Assembly (NCBI RefSeq): GCF_000264905.1 | Contig: NW_006763138.1 | Location: forward strand, 1,812,145-1,876,144 | Source: Stereum hirsutum FP-91666 SS1 | Lineage: Eukaryota > Basidiomycota > Agaricomycetes > Russulales > Stereaceae | Direction: 5' to 3' | DNA: 64,000 nucleotides | Part shown: positions 34,961 to 45,121 of the stretch, in pieces | How the letters are laid out: each line of letters opens with the position of its first letter | Position numbering within the stretch: position 1 is the first letter of the stretch | Made by a program: the position numbers and the translations under genes | The notes under the pieces: generated by a model | Told to the model about the DNA's origin: nothing | The model's database searches: none | What the model saw: only the letters and a program-made list of their open reading frames with translations

Positions 34961-36564
34961 TCAACAACGGTCATTCTTTCGCACAATCTTCCTCACAACA
35001 GCTCTCTCACCCGGCTTTCCAACCATGACCATCAACGCCAAATCTGCGTACGCAGTCATGAGCATCGGCTCGTTCCCGTACGTCGCATAGTCTGCCGAAT
35101 AGGTGTTCAAATACGTTGGCTTCGTTATCCAAGTCACCTGCTCGTCGACGACCAAGTCTTCAGGCCAGTCAGCATCCTCGCCTTTATCGATGAGGTTACC
35201 CCAGTGGTCTTGCAACAGAAGGCTGCAGAGATTGCGCTCTGGGTCACCAACGAGACCTCGCACGAACTTGTCGCACATGATAGTCGTGTCATCCGTCTTG
35301 TAAATGGCCATGGGGAAGGGTTTCAAGTCTTGCTGAGACAGAGCTCGGAGTATGGCGGAGTCACTGCCTTTCAGAGCGGGGAGGATTTTCTGAGCTTCGA
35401 TGGAGGATGTGTCCAGGTCGAGAGCGTATTGGTACCGAAGACCGAATCCTATAAGGCCGCCGTCGGGGAGAAATGTCGGTTCGGTCAAGATGTTGAGAAG
35501 GGATTTGGCGATCGGAGCCTCTGCAATATCGGATGCGAGGAGCGTCGCCTTTGACTCGGAGGGGTCGCCTTGAACCGGGTCGTCGAAGTACAGGTTATAA
35601 GTGAGTGTGACACGATATCCTGCACAGACAGACAAAGCGTGTCAGTCCATGATTCGACTGATAACGCTTGAGGGCACAAAAACAAACGAGCGAGACTCAG
35701 AACGGACCGCGTTTGACTTCATACACTTCATGAGTAACGTCGCTGAAGAAAGCGGCGTAGCCGATAGAGGGCTCATCCTCCTTGCTTAACAGTGCACCAA
35801 AGTCGAGCACGGTCGTCTCTTCGGCATCCCTGGGACACAACGCTAATTCACCGCCCTCGTGCTCTGTGGGGAAGACGACGACAAGAGAGCCAAACATATT
35901 ATTCCCGCGCGGAGTATCCTGATGCGGCTTGAAAAAAGAGCCGGGACCTGTGAGGAAAATGGGTCGTAAGATCGTGTCAGCGTTCGTCAGTGAGCATGGA
36001 GCGAAGGAGAATCTCACCATAAACGTTGAGCTTGTAAAGTTCAGCTTTAACAGCGCGCGAGCTCTCTTTACCTACAAAAATCTCACGACAAGCCGTCTTA
36101 ACGAGTCCACAATGCTCAGCGTCGAAGTGACAGGCGAAATCGCTGCGGTCAAGCTTCCTAGCTTTGCGATACGATTCGTCGAGGACGTCCTGCTGGTTGC
36201 GACCAAAGGTGGCTGCTCCACAGACGTCCGATAGATGTTCGAGCTCCGATTCTGTGGCATTGGACAGGTCGATGCGACTGCAAAGGAGATGGTGGTATCG
36301 AGATACGTCAGTATTTTCGAAGAGAACCAGACTTTCCTGACGGAGAAGTTACCCAAGGTTTGAACCACTTCCGTAGAACAGAGTGGATTCAGAGAACTGA
36401 GAAGTCAATTTCATAACTCCATGGCTGAAGGATGGTCGCGCCTTGAGCAGGCCGGCAAGGTCGATCAGAAGCTTTTCGTTATGCGTGAGTTCCGAGAGAT
36501 TCAAATCATCGGAGGGAGCCCCAGTATCATGCTCAGAAGAACTTGAACTTGAAAGGGACGGCAT
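34961..36564 (-). CDS. 2OG-Fe(II) oxygenase, paralog 3
   Basis: Predicted 456-aa oxygenase. Exons in order: 36353-36564, 36018-36277, 35708-35947, 34961-35619; exon 2 is 260 nt and exon 3 240 nt, exactly as in paralog 1. N-terminus is Ser-rich, then ARPSFSHGVMKL. Metal ligands are H166 and D168 in FFKPHQDTPRG and H230 in VTHEVYEV; R240 is in GYRVTL. The C-terminal half carries FLPDGGLIGFGLRYQYA, KPFPMAIYKTDDTTIMCD, QVTWITKP, TYGNEPM and VMVGKPGERA. It matches paralogs 1 and 4 most closely, including the GGELALCPRDAEETTVLDF strand region that is distinct from paralogs 2, 5 and 6. A DUF6534 gene lies 633 bp upstream on the same strand, as upstream of paralog 1. Confidence 0.9.
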
Positions 36565-37197
36565 CGAGGGAAGGAGTTGGATGAAGTAGAACGACCTGTA
36601 TACGGTATGATCGCAGGAAGGAAGGAAGGAGTAAGGAAGGAAGGCAGTTTGGCTCTTGACTGGAAAGCTTTATAGGCCGGAGGGGCTCGGAGGGGATTGA
36701 CTCTGACGTGACACCGTTTTGCGGCTCCGAGGCGCCGAGGCGTGGGAACATCTGCGGCGCGCTTTGGGCGAGACGCCTTGTGTCACGAACGCCACCCGGT
36801 CAAGCTCCAGTACTGAAATCATTGCCCGAGTAGATTGTCCAAGTCTATGACTCAAGAGAATCGCAACGGGAGCCACCTAGACTGAGTGCATCCTGGACCA
36901 GGCTGCCTGAGGGTGACTCGGCTGAGCGTTGCATTTGGCTCACTCTACCAACTCTGACTCGCCGCCGTGTGGCATTTGTGCGGCACGCTCTAACCCAATT
37001 CTGCCACGATTATACAAGAAAATGCATCAATCACGGAAGAAAGACATTATCCTTAAGATACACAGAAGGCCTATAGAAGAAAAAAATAGGTTTTCCCCCT
37101 TTTATACGGTGGTTTCTTGCAGTCGGTGCGTGTACAACGGAAATATCGTTCCAATCGTTCACGCCTCCGTGTGTCACCCCTCGACTGCGTATGCTTG
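36565..37197. other. Intergenic, promoter of 2OG gene 3
   Basis: 633 bp between the DUF6534 stop and the 2OG start. It contains a GGAAGGAAGG run near 36615-36650 and the TATA box at 36668-36674. Confidence 0.5.
36668..36674 (-). promoter_or_regulatory. TATA box of 2OG gene 3
   Basis: TATAAAG on the minus strand, about 105 bp upstream of the start codon at 36564. Confidence 0.5.
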
Positions 37198-39330
37198 CTA
37201 TACATGACCGAGTTGAGCCTTAGATTTGGATGGTCCGACCCGAGGCAGAGCCTGCATCGTAAAGACGGATGTTCAGGCCTCACGGTCCAGTGAAGAAATT
37301 CATAGAAAGTGCATGACATGTTCTCACCGTTCGATGCATGTCAAGATGGATGCCTCGTTCCACGACAGTATCGACCTGTATCTCCAAGGGATTCCTATGG
37401 ACCTAGAAAATCGGAATATATAAATTCAAATTGTAATGGACACAAGACATTGAACTACGTACAGGAGAGTTGAGTGACCTGCTCGGGAGCTTCAGGGCTT
37501 CAGAGTCTGATTCGACGCGATTGCGCAAAGGCCTAAGCTCCGTCGCAGAGAGTGAAGATATATGAGTGTCCAACAATCGCAGAGCTGGGGTCCTCCGTGC
37601 GCGGAATTCCTCGCGACGGTTAAGTGTGGCCAGAAGGGAGCTGAAATACACTGTTGGGGTACGCGATAAGACTCGAAATGTTTTCGTAAATTGGGTTCAC
37701 TTGCTCACTTCTACTGAGCGTGTAGAACGCACCGTCATAGGCAAATGTGTGTCGCATTTTAAGCATCTACACTGGAGTCAGATACGGGTCTTCGAGAGAA
37801 AGTTGAGCCTCACAATGACGAGTGTGGCGATCGAAACGACACTGATGCACGATTCAACTGCCGGATTGAGCTCCTATGTGGGATATGCACGCACCTCGTC
37901 AGAACACCTGTCGTCACAGTGTAGAGCACAAGAAGGCCGATCACAGACGTATCTTGAGATCTGCAAGAAAGTTTCAGGTTATTCCAGGATCTACTGATAA
38001 TGTCTAATGTAAAATCTTGCGCTCACTGATTGAATGCAGGGCGGGCATTCCGCAATAACACGCATTGAAATCCGGCAAGCACGAGGTCGGAAATGAGTGC
38101 AGAGATCAACGTGGCCTCTATCTCTGCTGAAAGTCCCAGAGCGACGATACCAGATTTCCCCACCCTTGGTAAAAGGCATAGATTAGTGGTCTTCTTTACA
38201 TAGCTAATAACAACTGGTTTACGTTCTCGACGTGGCGTCTACATACATACAAAAGAAGACATAGTGAGGAACGGTGCCTTCAAGCTAAGTAGTGAGCGTA
38301 TTAACACGTACAGATACCTGCGACTAGACAAACAAAATGGTCTAAAGTTGTGGAGTGCTCTTTCATGACATGGACGACGGAGTATACTTAATGCACACAC
38401 GACAGGGAGAGCCTGGTCCATAAGGGACAGCGCTTAGACAATCACTCCAATGCCAGAAAAGGGGAGACATACCACGATGGTCGTAATCTTCCGATTGTGT
38501 TCACTGACTGGGGCCAAACTGATAAGTGTATATTCTCGATGACAAACCCTCCAGAAGGAAGTGAATGACATACGCCTCCAGATTCTGTAGCAATAGAAAC
38601 TGATTTACGGGAAGACGAACTCAGGTCGGTGATTTACAAGGGGAAGAGTAGGGCTCGACGGACCTTCTCACAACTGTATCGGTAACGACCTGTTGCCAAT
38701 GATATTCGCCGTCGACGCAGGATACTCAGCAGCAATTAAAGGGACGATGAAACGTACCATTATAAAGAAAGAGGCCTGCGTAGAGGACAGGCTTTCTGAT
38801 AAGCCAAACCTCAGTGGCAGCGGCCTCAAATGCAACGTACCCACAACGTCCTACAAAGACATCAACCTCCGCACGAACACAGAGAGGAAGAACCATACCA
38901 AGGCACCTCATATCGAAACACAGTCAATGGGTCCAGAGCATACCCGACGGCAATTTGATACAGTGCAATTGCCGCCAGAACGGCATGCATGACATCCGCC
39001 ACCCTACAAAAATCAAAGCCTGCACCGAGGGGAGACATGTAAGTACACGAACCAAAGGATCAAAACCTGAGGCAAGTCACTTCGTCAGAGGGAGCGTGGA
39101 ATTCGATTACAGTCAGCAGCTCATAACATATCATGAGTCGCATCCATAGGGAATCGCCCGTTGACTGCCTGAAGTAGGCATAGGTTTGATGGGAAGTGAA
39201 TCCGCAAAACCTAGTGTGTACATCTATTCGTCATCATAGCTACCCGGAGATAGTATAAGAGAGTCACATACGCGGCCGCAAGGTAGCTTCCAGCGTACAA
39301 GCCATCGAAGGACACCTGAGAACTTGACAT
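37198..39330 (-). CDS. DUF6534-type seven-helix membrane protein, copy 2 (full length)
   Basis: Likely plasma- or endo-membrane protein of unknown function. Start ATG at 39330 (MSSSQVSFDGLYAGSYLAAA). Well-supported exons: 39272-39330, 39128-39210, 38899-39019, then an unresolved middle (about 38165-38898), 38027-38164, 37895-37960, 37814-37841, 37709-37766, 37463-37650, 37328-37402 and 37198-37251. Family traits in order: FTSHQTYAYFRQSTGDSLW after helix 1 (consensus like QTYYYFxxYPKDSxWLK), VADVMHAVLAAIALYQ, HNRKITTIV, LISALISDLVLAGFQCVLL, LLVLYTVTTGVLTR and YFSSLLATLNRREEF. The last seven exons match copy 1 in phase, and four of them in exact length. No stop was met in the resolved exons. 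The middle exons need transcript support. Confidence 0.72.
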
Positions 39331-40309
39331 GTCAATGCGTGGAGAGATGATAGGAAGAGGGATAGCGCCAGGGTGGTCTCGCCTCGGGGGAGTGTGTAGA
39401 CACTTATACTGGGGCCATGATGTGCATTCTTAGGCATCAGGTCTCATGGTATCCAGGACCTGTTCTTGATTCACCTGAGGGCTGAGTCGCTATACCTGGA
39501 TGCTTTACATTCTATATCACTCTGGGTGAACATACAATAGGATCTTCTATCAGATTCTGATCCTAGATGACTGTGACTGTTAGATATGAAGAACGAAAGG
39601 AATTCGGATGATACGCCTTCCATTAGCTACCATGTTTCGTGGGAGACCAATTGAGCCGGTTACACAGACGGAACATATTAATTATCTCCAGCTACATAGC
39701 TGTAGGACGAGGACATCCGCTGCACAAACACGTCCTTGGGCAGTGAATAGGCGCAGAATAATTCACGGGAGTAAACTTTACACTGTCTGTGAACATAGCA
39801 ATCATGTTTGTGATGAACGGAAGATGGCCCCATCTTCCACAACCAAGTCGAGAGAATATGATGAAATGCTAGCATAACTCAATGAAGTCAGACGGGACAT
39901 GGCCGATCAGTTGAAGGCAGTTCCGCGCAAACCTCGGCGATTAGAGCACCTGCTCATTCCAGAGCGTGAATCAAAGCGTGCACATCACCTCGGTATAAGA
40001 GCTTAGCGTTCTCGCCACAGATTCGCATCAAACCATTTGAGGTCAGAAGATGTCGAGTATATTATTGCATACTATTACATTGCATGGTATCAATTTCAGG
40101 TGCGCGAGGATGGCAGAGGGTGTGGAGATATAGCGAGAGTGAGCAGTGATGTAGCGGCGATGGGGCGGTTGATGAGGTCGAGGAGGAGAAGACGGAGAGG
40201 GACCGAACGATGGGAGAGGTCGGGGCTGTTAGGGACTGATATAGTGGCGATGGGCGGCGTGTGGTGACAAAGAGCGGGTTGGTGTTGGTTGGAGATGGCG
40301 TATGATGAA
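39331..40309. other. Intergenic, about 1 kb
   Basis: Upstream of the DUF6534 gene and 3' of AP-2 sigma. Only short frames, no motif. Confidence 0.5.
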
Positions 40310-41160
40310 TCATTCGAGTTTCTCGAGCTGTTCGAGACGGGAGAGGACGACGTCTTTGCTCGTTTCTTCGACTTCGCCGGCGAGGAAGATTTCGTCGAGG
40401 ATGGCGTAGACCTACAAGAAAGACGGGAGGTTTTGGGTGGTCAAGGTTCGTGTGTGACGGAGAGTGTGTGGTGTTAGGGTGGTCCAGGAGGTTGAGTCGA
40501 AGAAGAAAGGGAACAGGGAGCGCGTAAGGGAACGAAAGGGACAGAACGAGACGTACCTTGTAGAAGTTGAAGACAAGGTCAAGCTCACAGACATTATCGA
40601 AGAAAGAGTCTGAAAAATCAACATGAGCGCACCATACATGAATAATCAGCAAGGTACCAAAGCACATTGACGGAAGGCGACGCACCTAGGATCTCCACAA
40701 ATAGATGGATTGCCTCCAAGTACGCAAGCTCATTGTCATTCGCATCAACGCAGACGCAGAAGAAGAGACCGGCGTAACGACGGTATACGACCTTGTAGTT
40801 TCGGAACTACTCGTCCCCATAAAATAGGGGAGAAAAGGGAGGGCCATTTAGCATGGACAGGTATCACACGAGTGGGCGGGACGGACCTCGACAAAGTTGG
40901 ATTGATGCTTCTGGTCTCTTGGTGCGACTAATCTATGGACTTCACCTCGTAGCCGTACCTAAGCACAGAGAATAAGTATACAATGGAATATAGATAAGCG
41001 AGAACGCTGTGAATGACCTTCTCTTCGTCATCGTAGGGAACGTACCACTTCGACAGCCGTGTTTTCCCTTGCCGGTTCTACATATAATACTGTTTAACTT
41101 ACCATGCTATAGATATATGCGGAAAACAATGCACACCTGTACGAGAATGAACCTGATCAT
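40310..41160 (-). CDS. APS2: AP-2 clathrin adaptor complex, sigma subunit
   Basis: Small subunit of the AP-2 tetramer that links cargo and clathrin at the plasma membrane during endocytosis. Six exons in order: 41137-41160, 41018-41077, 40887-40958, 40686-40806, 40557-40609, 40310-40411; 143 aa, against 142 in animals. The whole length matches the family: [97 protein letters not shown]. These [13 protein letters not shown] and [14 protein letters not shown] stretches separate AP-2 sigma from AP-1 and AP-3 sigma. All residues expected for the longin-like fold are present. Short exons hide the gene from single-frame reading. It is divergent from the GLO3-type ArfGAP, with 297 bp between start codons. 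Confidence 0.95.
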
Positions 41161-41457
41161 TGTGTGTGACGTTGACCGATGCAGACGTTCACGACAGAGA
41201 TGAGCAAGCGACCAAGGCGGTTGTTTGGATCCAAGGCTTTTGCCAAACAAAGCCCCCAAGCACTCCGGGGCCCAATGCCACGTCGTCAGTCCAGCCTCTG
41301 CAGACCCCGTGGACCGCGCTAGACCGAAAGCTGCCAGAGGTAAACGCCAACTCCGCTTCCTCTCTCCATCCTTCACCGTCACTCCGCCCTTTCTCTTGTC
41401 TTTTCCTCTTTCTTTTCTGTGACATAGCGATAGAAGATTTCTAATACCCAAACAAAA
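41161..41457. promoter_or_regulatory. Bidirectional promoter region, AP-2 sigma / ArfGAP
   Basis: 297 bp between two divergent start codons. It is pyrimidine-rich on the ArfGAP side (about 41355-41420), usual for fungal core promoters without TATA. No further element was recognised. Confidence 0.5.
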
Positions 41458-44400
41458 ATGGCGGAACCAACGAAAGCAGAGACGGAGCAAGTCTTCAAGG
41501 TTCTGAAGAATCAGAAGGGAAACAAGGTATGTACAAGTCTCTTCTATCTTCCTCATCACAGTTACTTACCATAGTGCATTGGCCTTTGTTCTGCGATCGC
41601 GTGCGATGTAGATGTGCTTTGACTGTCAAGCTAGGAACCCGACATGGTCCAGCGTCACGTTTGGCGTTTACATCTGTCTTGACTGTTCGTCCGTGCATCG
41701 GAACATGGGCGTGCATATCTCTTTCGTCAGGTGTGTCTCCGTTGTTTATCTATTGACCTTGCTGTCCTTCTCGTCTCGTCCATTTTGTCCACATTTACCC
41801 TGCACGAGTCTTTGGTGCGGGGAAGACGAGCGTGGGGTACGCAGGCAATCTGAAAGGAATAAGGAGGAAGAGCTGGCCCGAGAGGAGCAACTGGACTCTT
41901 GGTCCTTCCAGCTGCCAGTACCCAATTTGAGTGGTGAATAGTACTGTCGCCTGCTAAGATGGCGAGTTGGCGAAGATTGCTCTATCTCGACAACTGTTCT
42001 GCGCATTCCCTCACGGAAATATAATTCCGGCAGGTGGCACCCGGTTTACTCCCGTAATAGTGGGCCACACTGCTCGCTCCTGAATATAGGAGTTGGTAGT
42101 TCTTTGTTCTGTGCAGCATATGCACATCGCTATGCTGGAGGTGTTTTGTCTCTTCTGGACTGGTATCATCAGTCCAAAAACAGGCCCCGACATCGGCCTG
42201 TATCTGTGGCCAAGCGTCAGATGATCGATGATCTACTAGCGACCAACATTCTTCGTCCAGATTAATATAATTCGAGTCTTTCGTGGACTATGAACCGTTC
42301 AATTCGATGCGGAAAGGACCCTGCTTTAGCTTTTATTCCCCATGTCTTATCGCAGACGGTGTGGCGTCCAAACGCGATACGAGTACCAGAACGATAAATA
42401 CTCAGTAGTTCGCGTCTACCCCACGCGTACTCACATACTCTTTCCACCTTCGCAATCTCTCTGCCCCCTCACAGTCAGTGTTGGCACTCGACCGGGGTCA
42501 AGTCCCCCCGACACCGGGGGTCAAGTCGACATCCGGCTGCCTCGAGCTTGCAACTTCAATGAAATCTCCCCCGTTCTTGTTGGAGGGGCCTCGTATGACG
42601 GCTCTGTAGATGCTCATATCGAGAGTTTGAGCAAAATTCGTAGATTTTTCAACTTGACCCCCCGTGTCCGGGGGACTTGACCCCGGTCGAGTGCCAACAC
42701 TGCTCACAGTCTTCCATTCCATCTTCTATCCCTCGTCCCCTCTTCTCGCTCACACTTCTGGCTCTTTTCCTTGCAACCAGATCCACCAACCTCGACTCAT
42801 GGCAACTTGCCCAACTCCGAACCATGAAGGTAGGCGGGAATGCTTCCGCCACCGAATTCTTCACCAAACACGGTGGTTCGTCCCTTTTGAGCGACTCGGA
42901 CACGAAGAAAAAATACTCGAGCAGGGTCGCGGAATTGTATAAGGAGGAGCTGGGAAGGAGGGCCAGAGAGGATGCGGCGAAGTGCGTTCGATGACCATTC
43001 TTGCTCCATTATCTGTTTGCTTCTAGCATGCGGAAGACTGACGCTGATGTGCTATGTGAATACTCAGGTTTCCATATGGCATCTCAGTCGACGGCGTCGA
43101 CACCTCCAAATCCAACTCCGCCACCCCCGCTAACGGCGGCGGCGAAAACGCAGAAGAAGATTTCTTCTCCTCATGGGATAAACCCGCCTCCAAACCATCC
43201 ACCCCGACCTCCTCCAAACCAGCCTCTCCAGCTCCCCCACCCGTCATCGGATCGCGGTCCACCTCCGCATCTTCCGCCACTACGGGTCCACGCACAGTCA
43301 CTTCTTCTTCGTTACGTTCGACGTCCTCCACTGGGGGCTTGGGCTCGTCCAGACCCGCGAAATTGGGCGCGTCCCGCCTTTCCTCGACTGCTTCCAACAC
43401 GACTTCTACATCTACGACTCCATCTGCTACAACGACCACGGGCGCAGCAGCACGGAAAGGAAAGCTAGGAGGCCTCGGAGCCAAGAAAGCCGCCGCGCCT
43501 TTGGATTTCGAAGAGGCTGAGCGAAAAGCCAGGGAGGAGGCCGAGAGGATCAAACAGCTGGGGTACGATCGGCAGCGGGAGGAGGAGGAAGAGAAGGCTA
43601 GGCAGGAGGAGGCGAAGAAGGCTGCTGCGTTGAGCTTGAATAAGAAAGCGGCGACGGCTGCGACGGCGAGTAAGGCGGCGGCGAAACCGGGAGGGAGTTC
43701 GCAGGATATGGAGAGGTTGGGGATGGGGGTTAAGAGGTTGGGCTTTGGAGGTGTGCCGGTTGCGGGGGCGGCGGCGGCGGCGTCGACGAGCAAGGCTGCG
43801 TGCGTATCCCTTTTTTGGCTATTTTTTCTGGCTGTTTCGATGGCTTGTTTCTGTTGTGTCAAAGATGATGGTGATGGTGGGCTAGCCTTGAGTCCTCGAG
43901 AAGGAATGGGCATGCTATCCTTCAGTGTCTAAGCTCGTGGGGCCCAAAGCTGCCTGAGCCCACTTATCGAACTATCTGCCGCTTTATCCTTCTTTATCTG
44001 CTTCTATCAAGATCTGCTAACCTTTGTCTGATTTCACTCCACTAATAGCTCCGTCAACGACGACGCTCCAACTACCGCCCGAGACCGCTTCGGCACCCAA
44101 AAAGCGATCTCCTCCGACATGTTCTTCGAGCGAAACGACTACGACCAGACCCACCTGTCCGAGTCCCGGACCAGGCTGCAGCAGTTTGCGGGCGCGACGT
44201 CGATCTCGAGTAACCAGTACTTTGGGAGGACGGAGGAAGAGGAGGCGGAGCTCGTCGCGGCGAACCAGGACGGCGGCGTGTTGGGCGACGGGAGTTTGGC
44301 GGGGCTGGAGGTGGCGGCGAGGGAGATGGCGGCGAGGGTGTTGGCGAGGGAGGATGTGAGGGATTTGGGAGAGAGTATCAGGACGGGGGCGTTGAAGGTT

Positions 44401-44514
44401 CGTTTGACCCTCTTATTGACTCCATCGTTCCCTCATCGCTGCGCGCAGTTGCTGATGCCTTTGGGCTGTGTGGCACAGTTGTCGGATTATTTGGCGCAGA
44501 TGTCGGAGCGTTGA
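41458..44514 (+). CDS. GLO3: GLO3-type ARF GTPase-activating protein
   Basis: Stimulates GTP hydrolysis by ARF1 on COPI vesicles in Golgi-to-ER transport. Exons: 41458-41526, 41612-41730, 42781-42981, 43068-43799, 44049-44397, 44479-44514; 501 aa. The N-terminal ArfGAP zinc finger is C25-x2-C28-x16-C45-x2-C48, followed by [16 protein letters not shown] with the arginine finger R53 and the tail [19 protein letters not shown] Ser/Thr/Pro-rich middle, an Ala/Lys/Glu-rich coiled-coil-like stretch and the GLO3 regulatory motif repeats ([18 protein letters not shown]) follow. The end is [11 protein letters not shown]. The GLO3 motif separates it from GCS1/AGE-type ArfGAPs. Intron 2 is about 1050 bp, roughly ten times the local norm, and contains a hAT-type MITE at 42476-42702. 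The splice sites on both sides are intact, so the gene probably still works. Confidence 0.93.
42476..42702. mobile_element. Non-autonomous hAT-type MITE, copy B, in GLO3 intron 2
   Basis: A 227-bp element with about 51-bp terminal inverted repeats, nearly perfect, starting CAGTGTTGGCACTCGACCGG and ending with its complement. It is flanked by a perfect 8-bp target duplication, CTCACAGT (42468-42475 and 42703-42710). The GC-rich inner arms carry GGGGTCAAGTCCCC. It has no coding capacity. The perfect duplication and repeats suggest a younger insertion than copy A at 8594-8826. Confidence 0.92.
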
Positions 44515-45121
44515 GTAAAAAACTTTAGGTTCAGGCTCGGGTTTGGTATTTGGGTGGAGGGACGGATGACTCGTTGGTTCGCTCGCTGGCTGGGTTCTGT
44601 GGTCCAGGTCTGGGTAGGGTTTTTTTATAGGTCAACTCGCATGATGGCTACGGTCGGGTCTTGGTCTCGGAGGAAGATGTTACATATATACGCTGCGTGT
44701 CCCGTTTTTCGAATCGATTTTTACCCTTCTCTCTTATTTTCATTGCGCGGAGCTATGAGGCCGCCATTATGTCAGCGCTTGCGTTTTGGTTCCGTGTCTC
44801 GTTTTGCCCATACGAGTCACGAAAGGATCCATGGTGCGTTGGCCGCGACGTTCGACCTTCACGTTCGCGTTATGACTCGCCCGCGAACATCCGGAAAAGG
44901 AACACCAATTCGTAGCACGAGGCTGCGGGTGCCGACATCTGATTGGCGGCTTGTTGGCGGCCACTTTGACGTCGCGGAAGCGCCCAAACAGCCCCTGTTT
45001 TTCATCTGAGTCAAGACAACTATAACCATTGCCTTATTTAGATTTTCGAACATATAAGTAGAAAACTGACGAGCAGAACCCCTTACCTGTACCACTCTTA
45101 TTCAGGCCCACTACCACCAAC
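44515..45121. other. Intergenic, promoter of 2OG gene 4
   Basis: 607 bp. It contains the GLO3 3' UTR and the upstream region of 2OG gene 4. Nothing else is seen. Confidence 0.5.
45053..45060 (+). promoter_or_regulatory. TATA-like box of 2OG gene 4
   Basis: TATAAGTA 61 bp upstream of the start codon at 45122. Confidence 0.5.

Noticed and set aside
40062..40685. 207-aa minus-strand frame
   Set aside because: Reads through the last AP-2 sigma intron and past its real stop; the spliced model gives the full conserved protein.
43023..43913. 296-aa minus-strand frame
   Set aside because: Antisense of the Ala/Ser-rich exon of the GLO3-type ArfGAP; low-complexity shadow with no motif.
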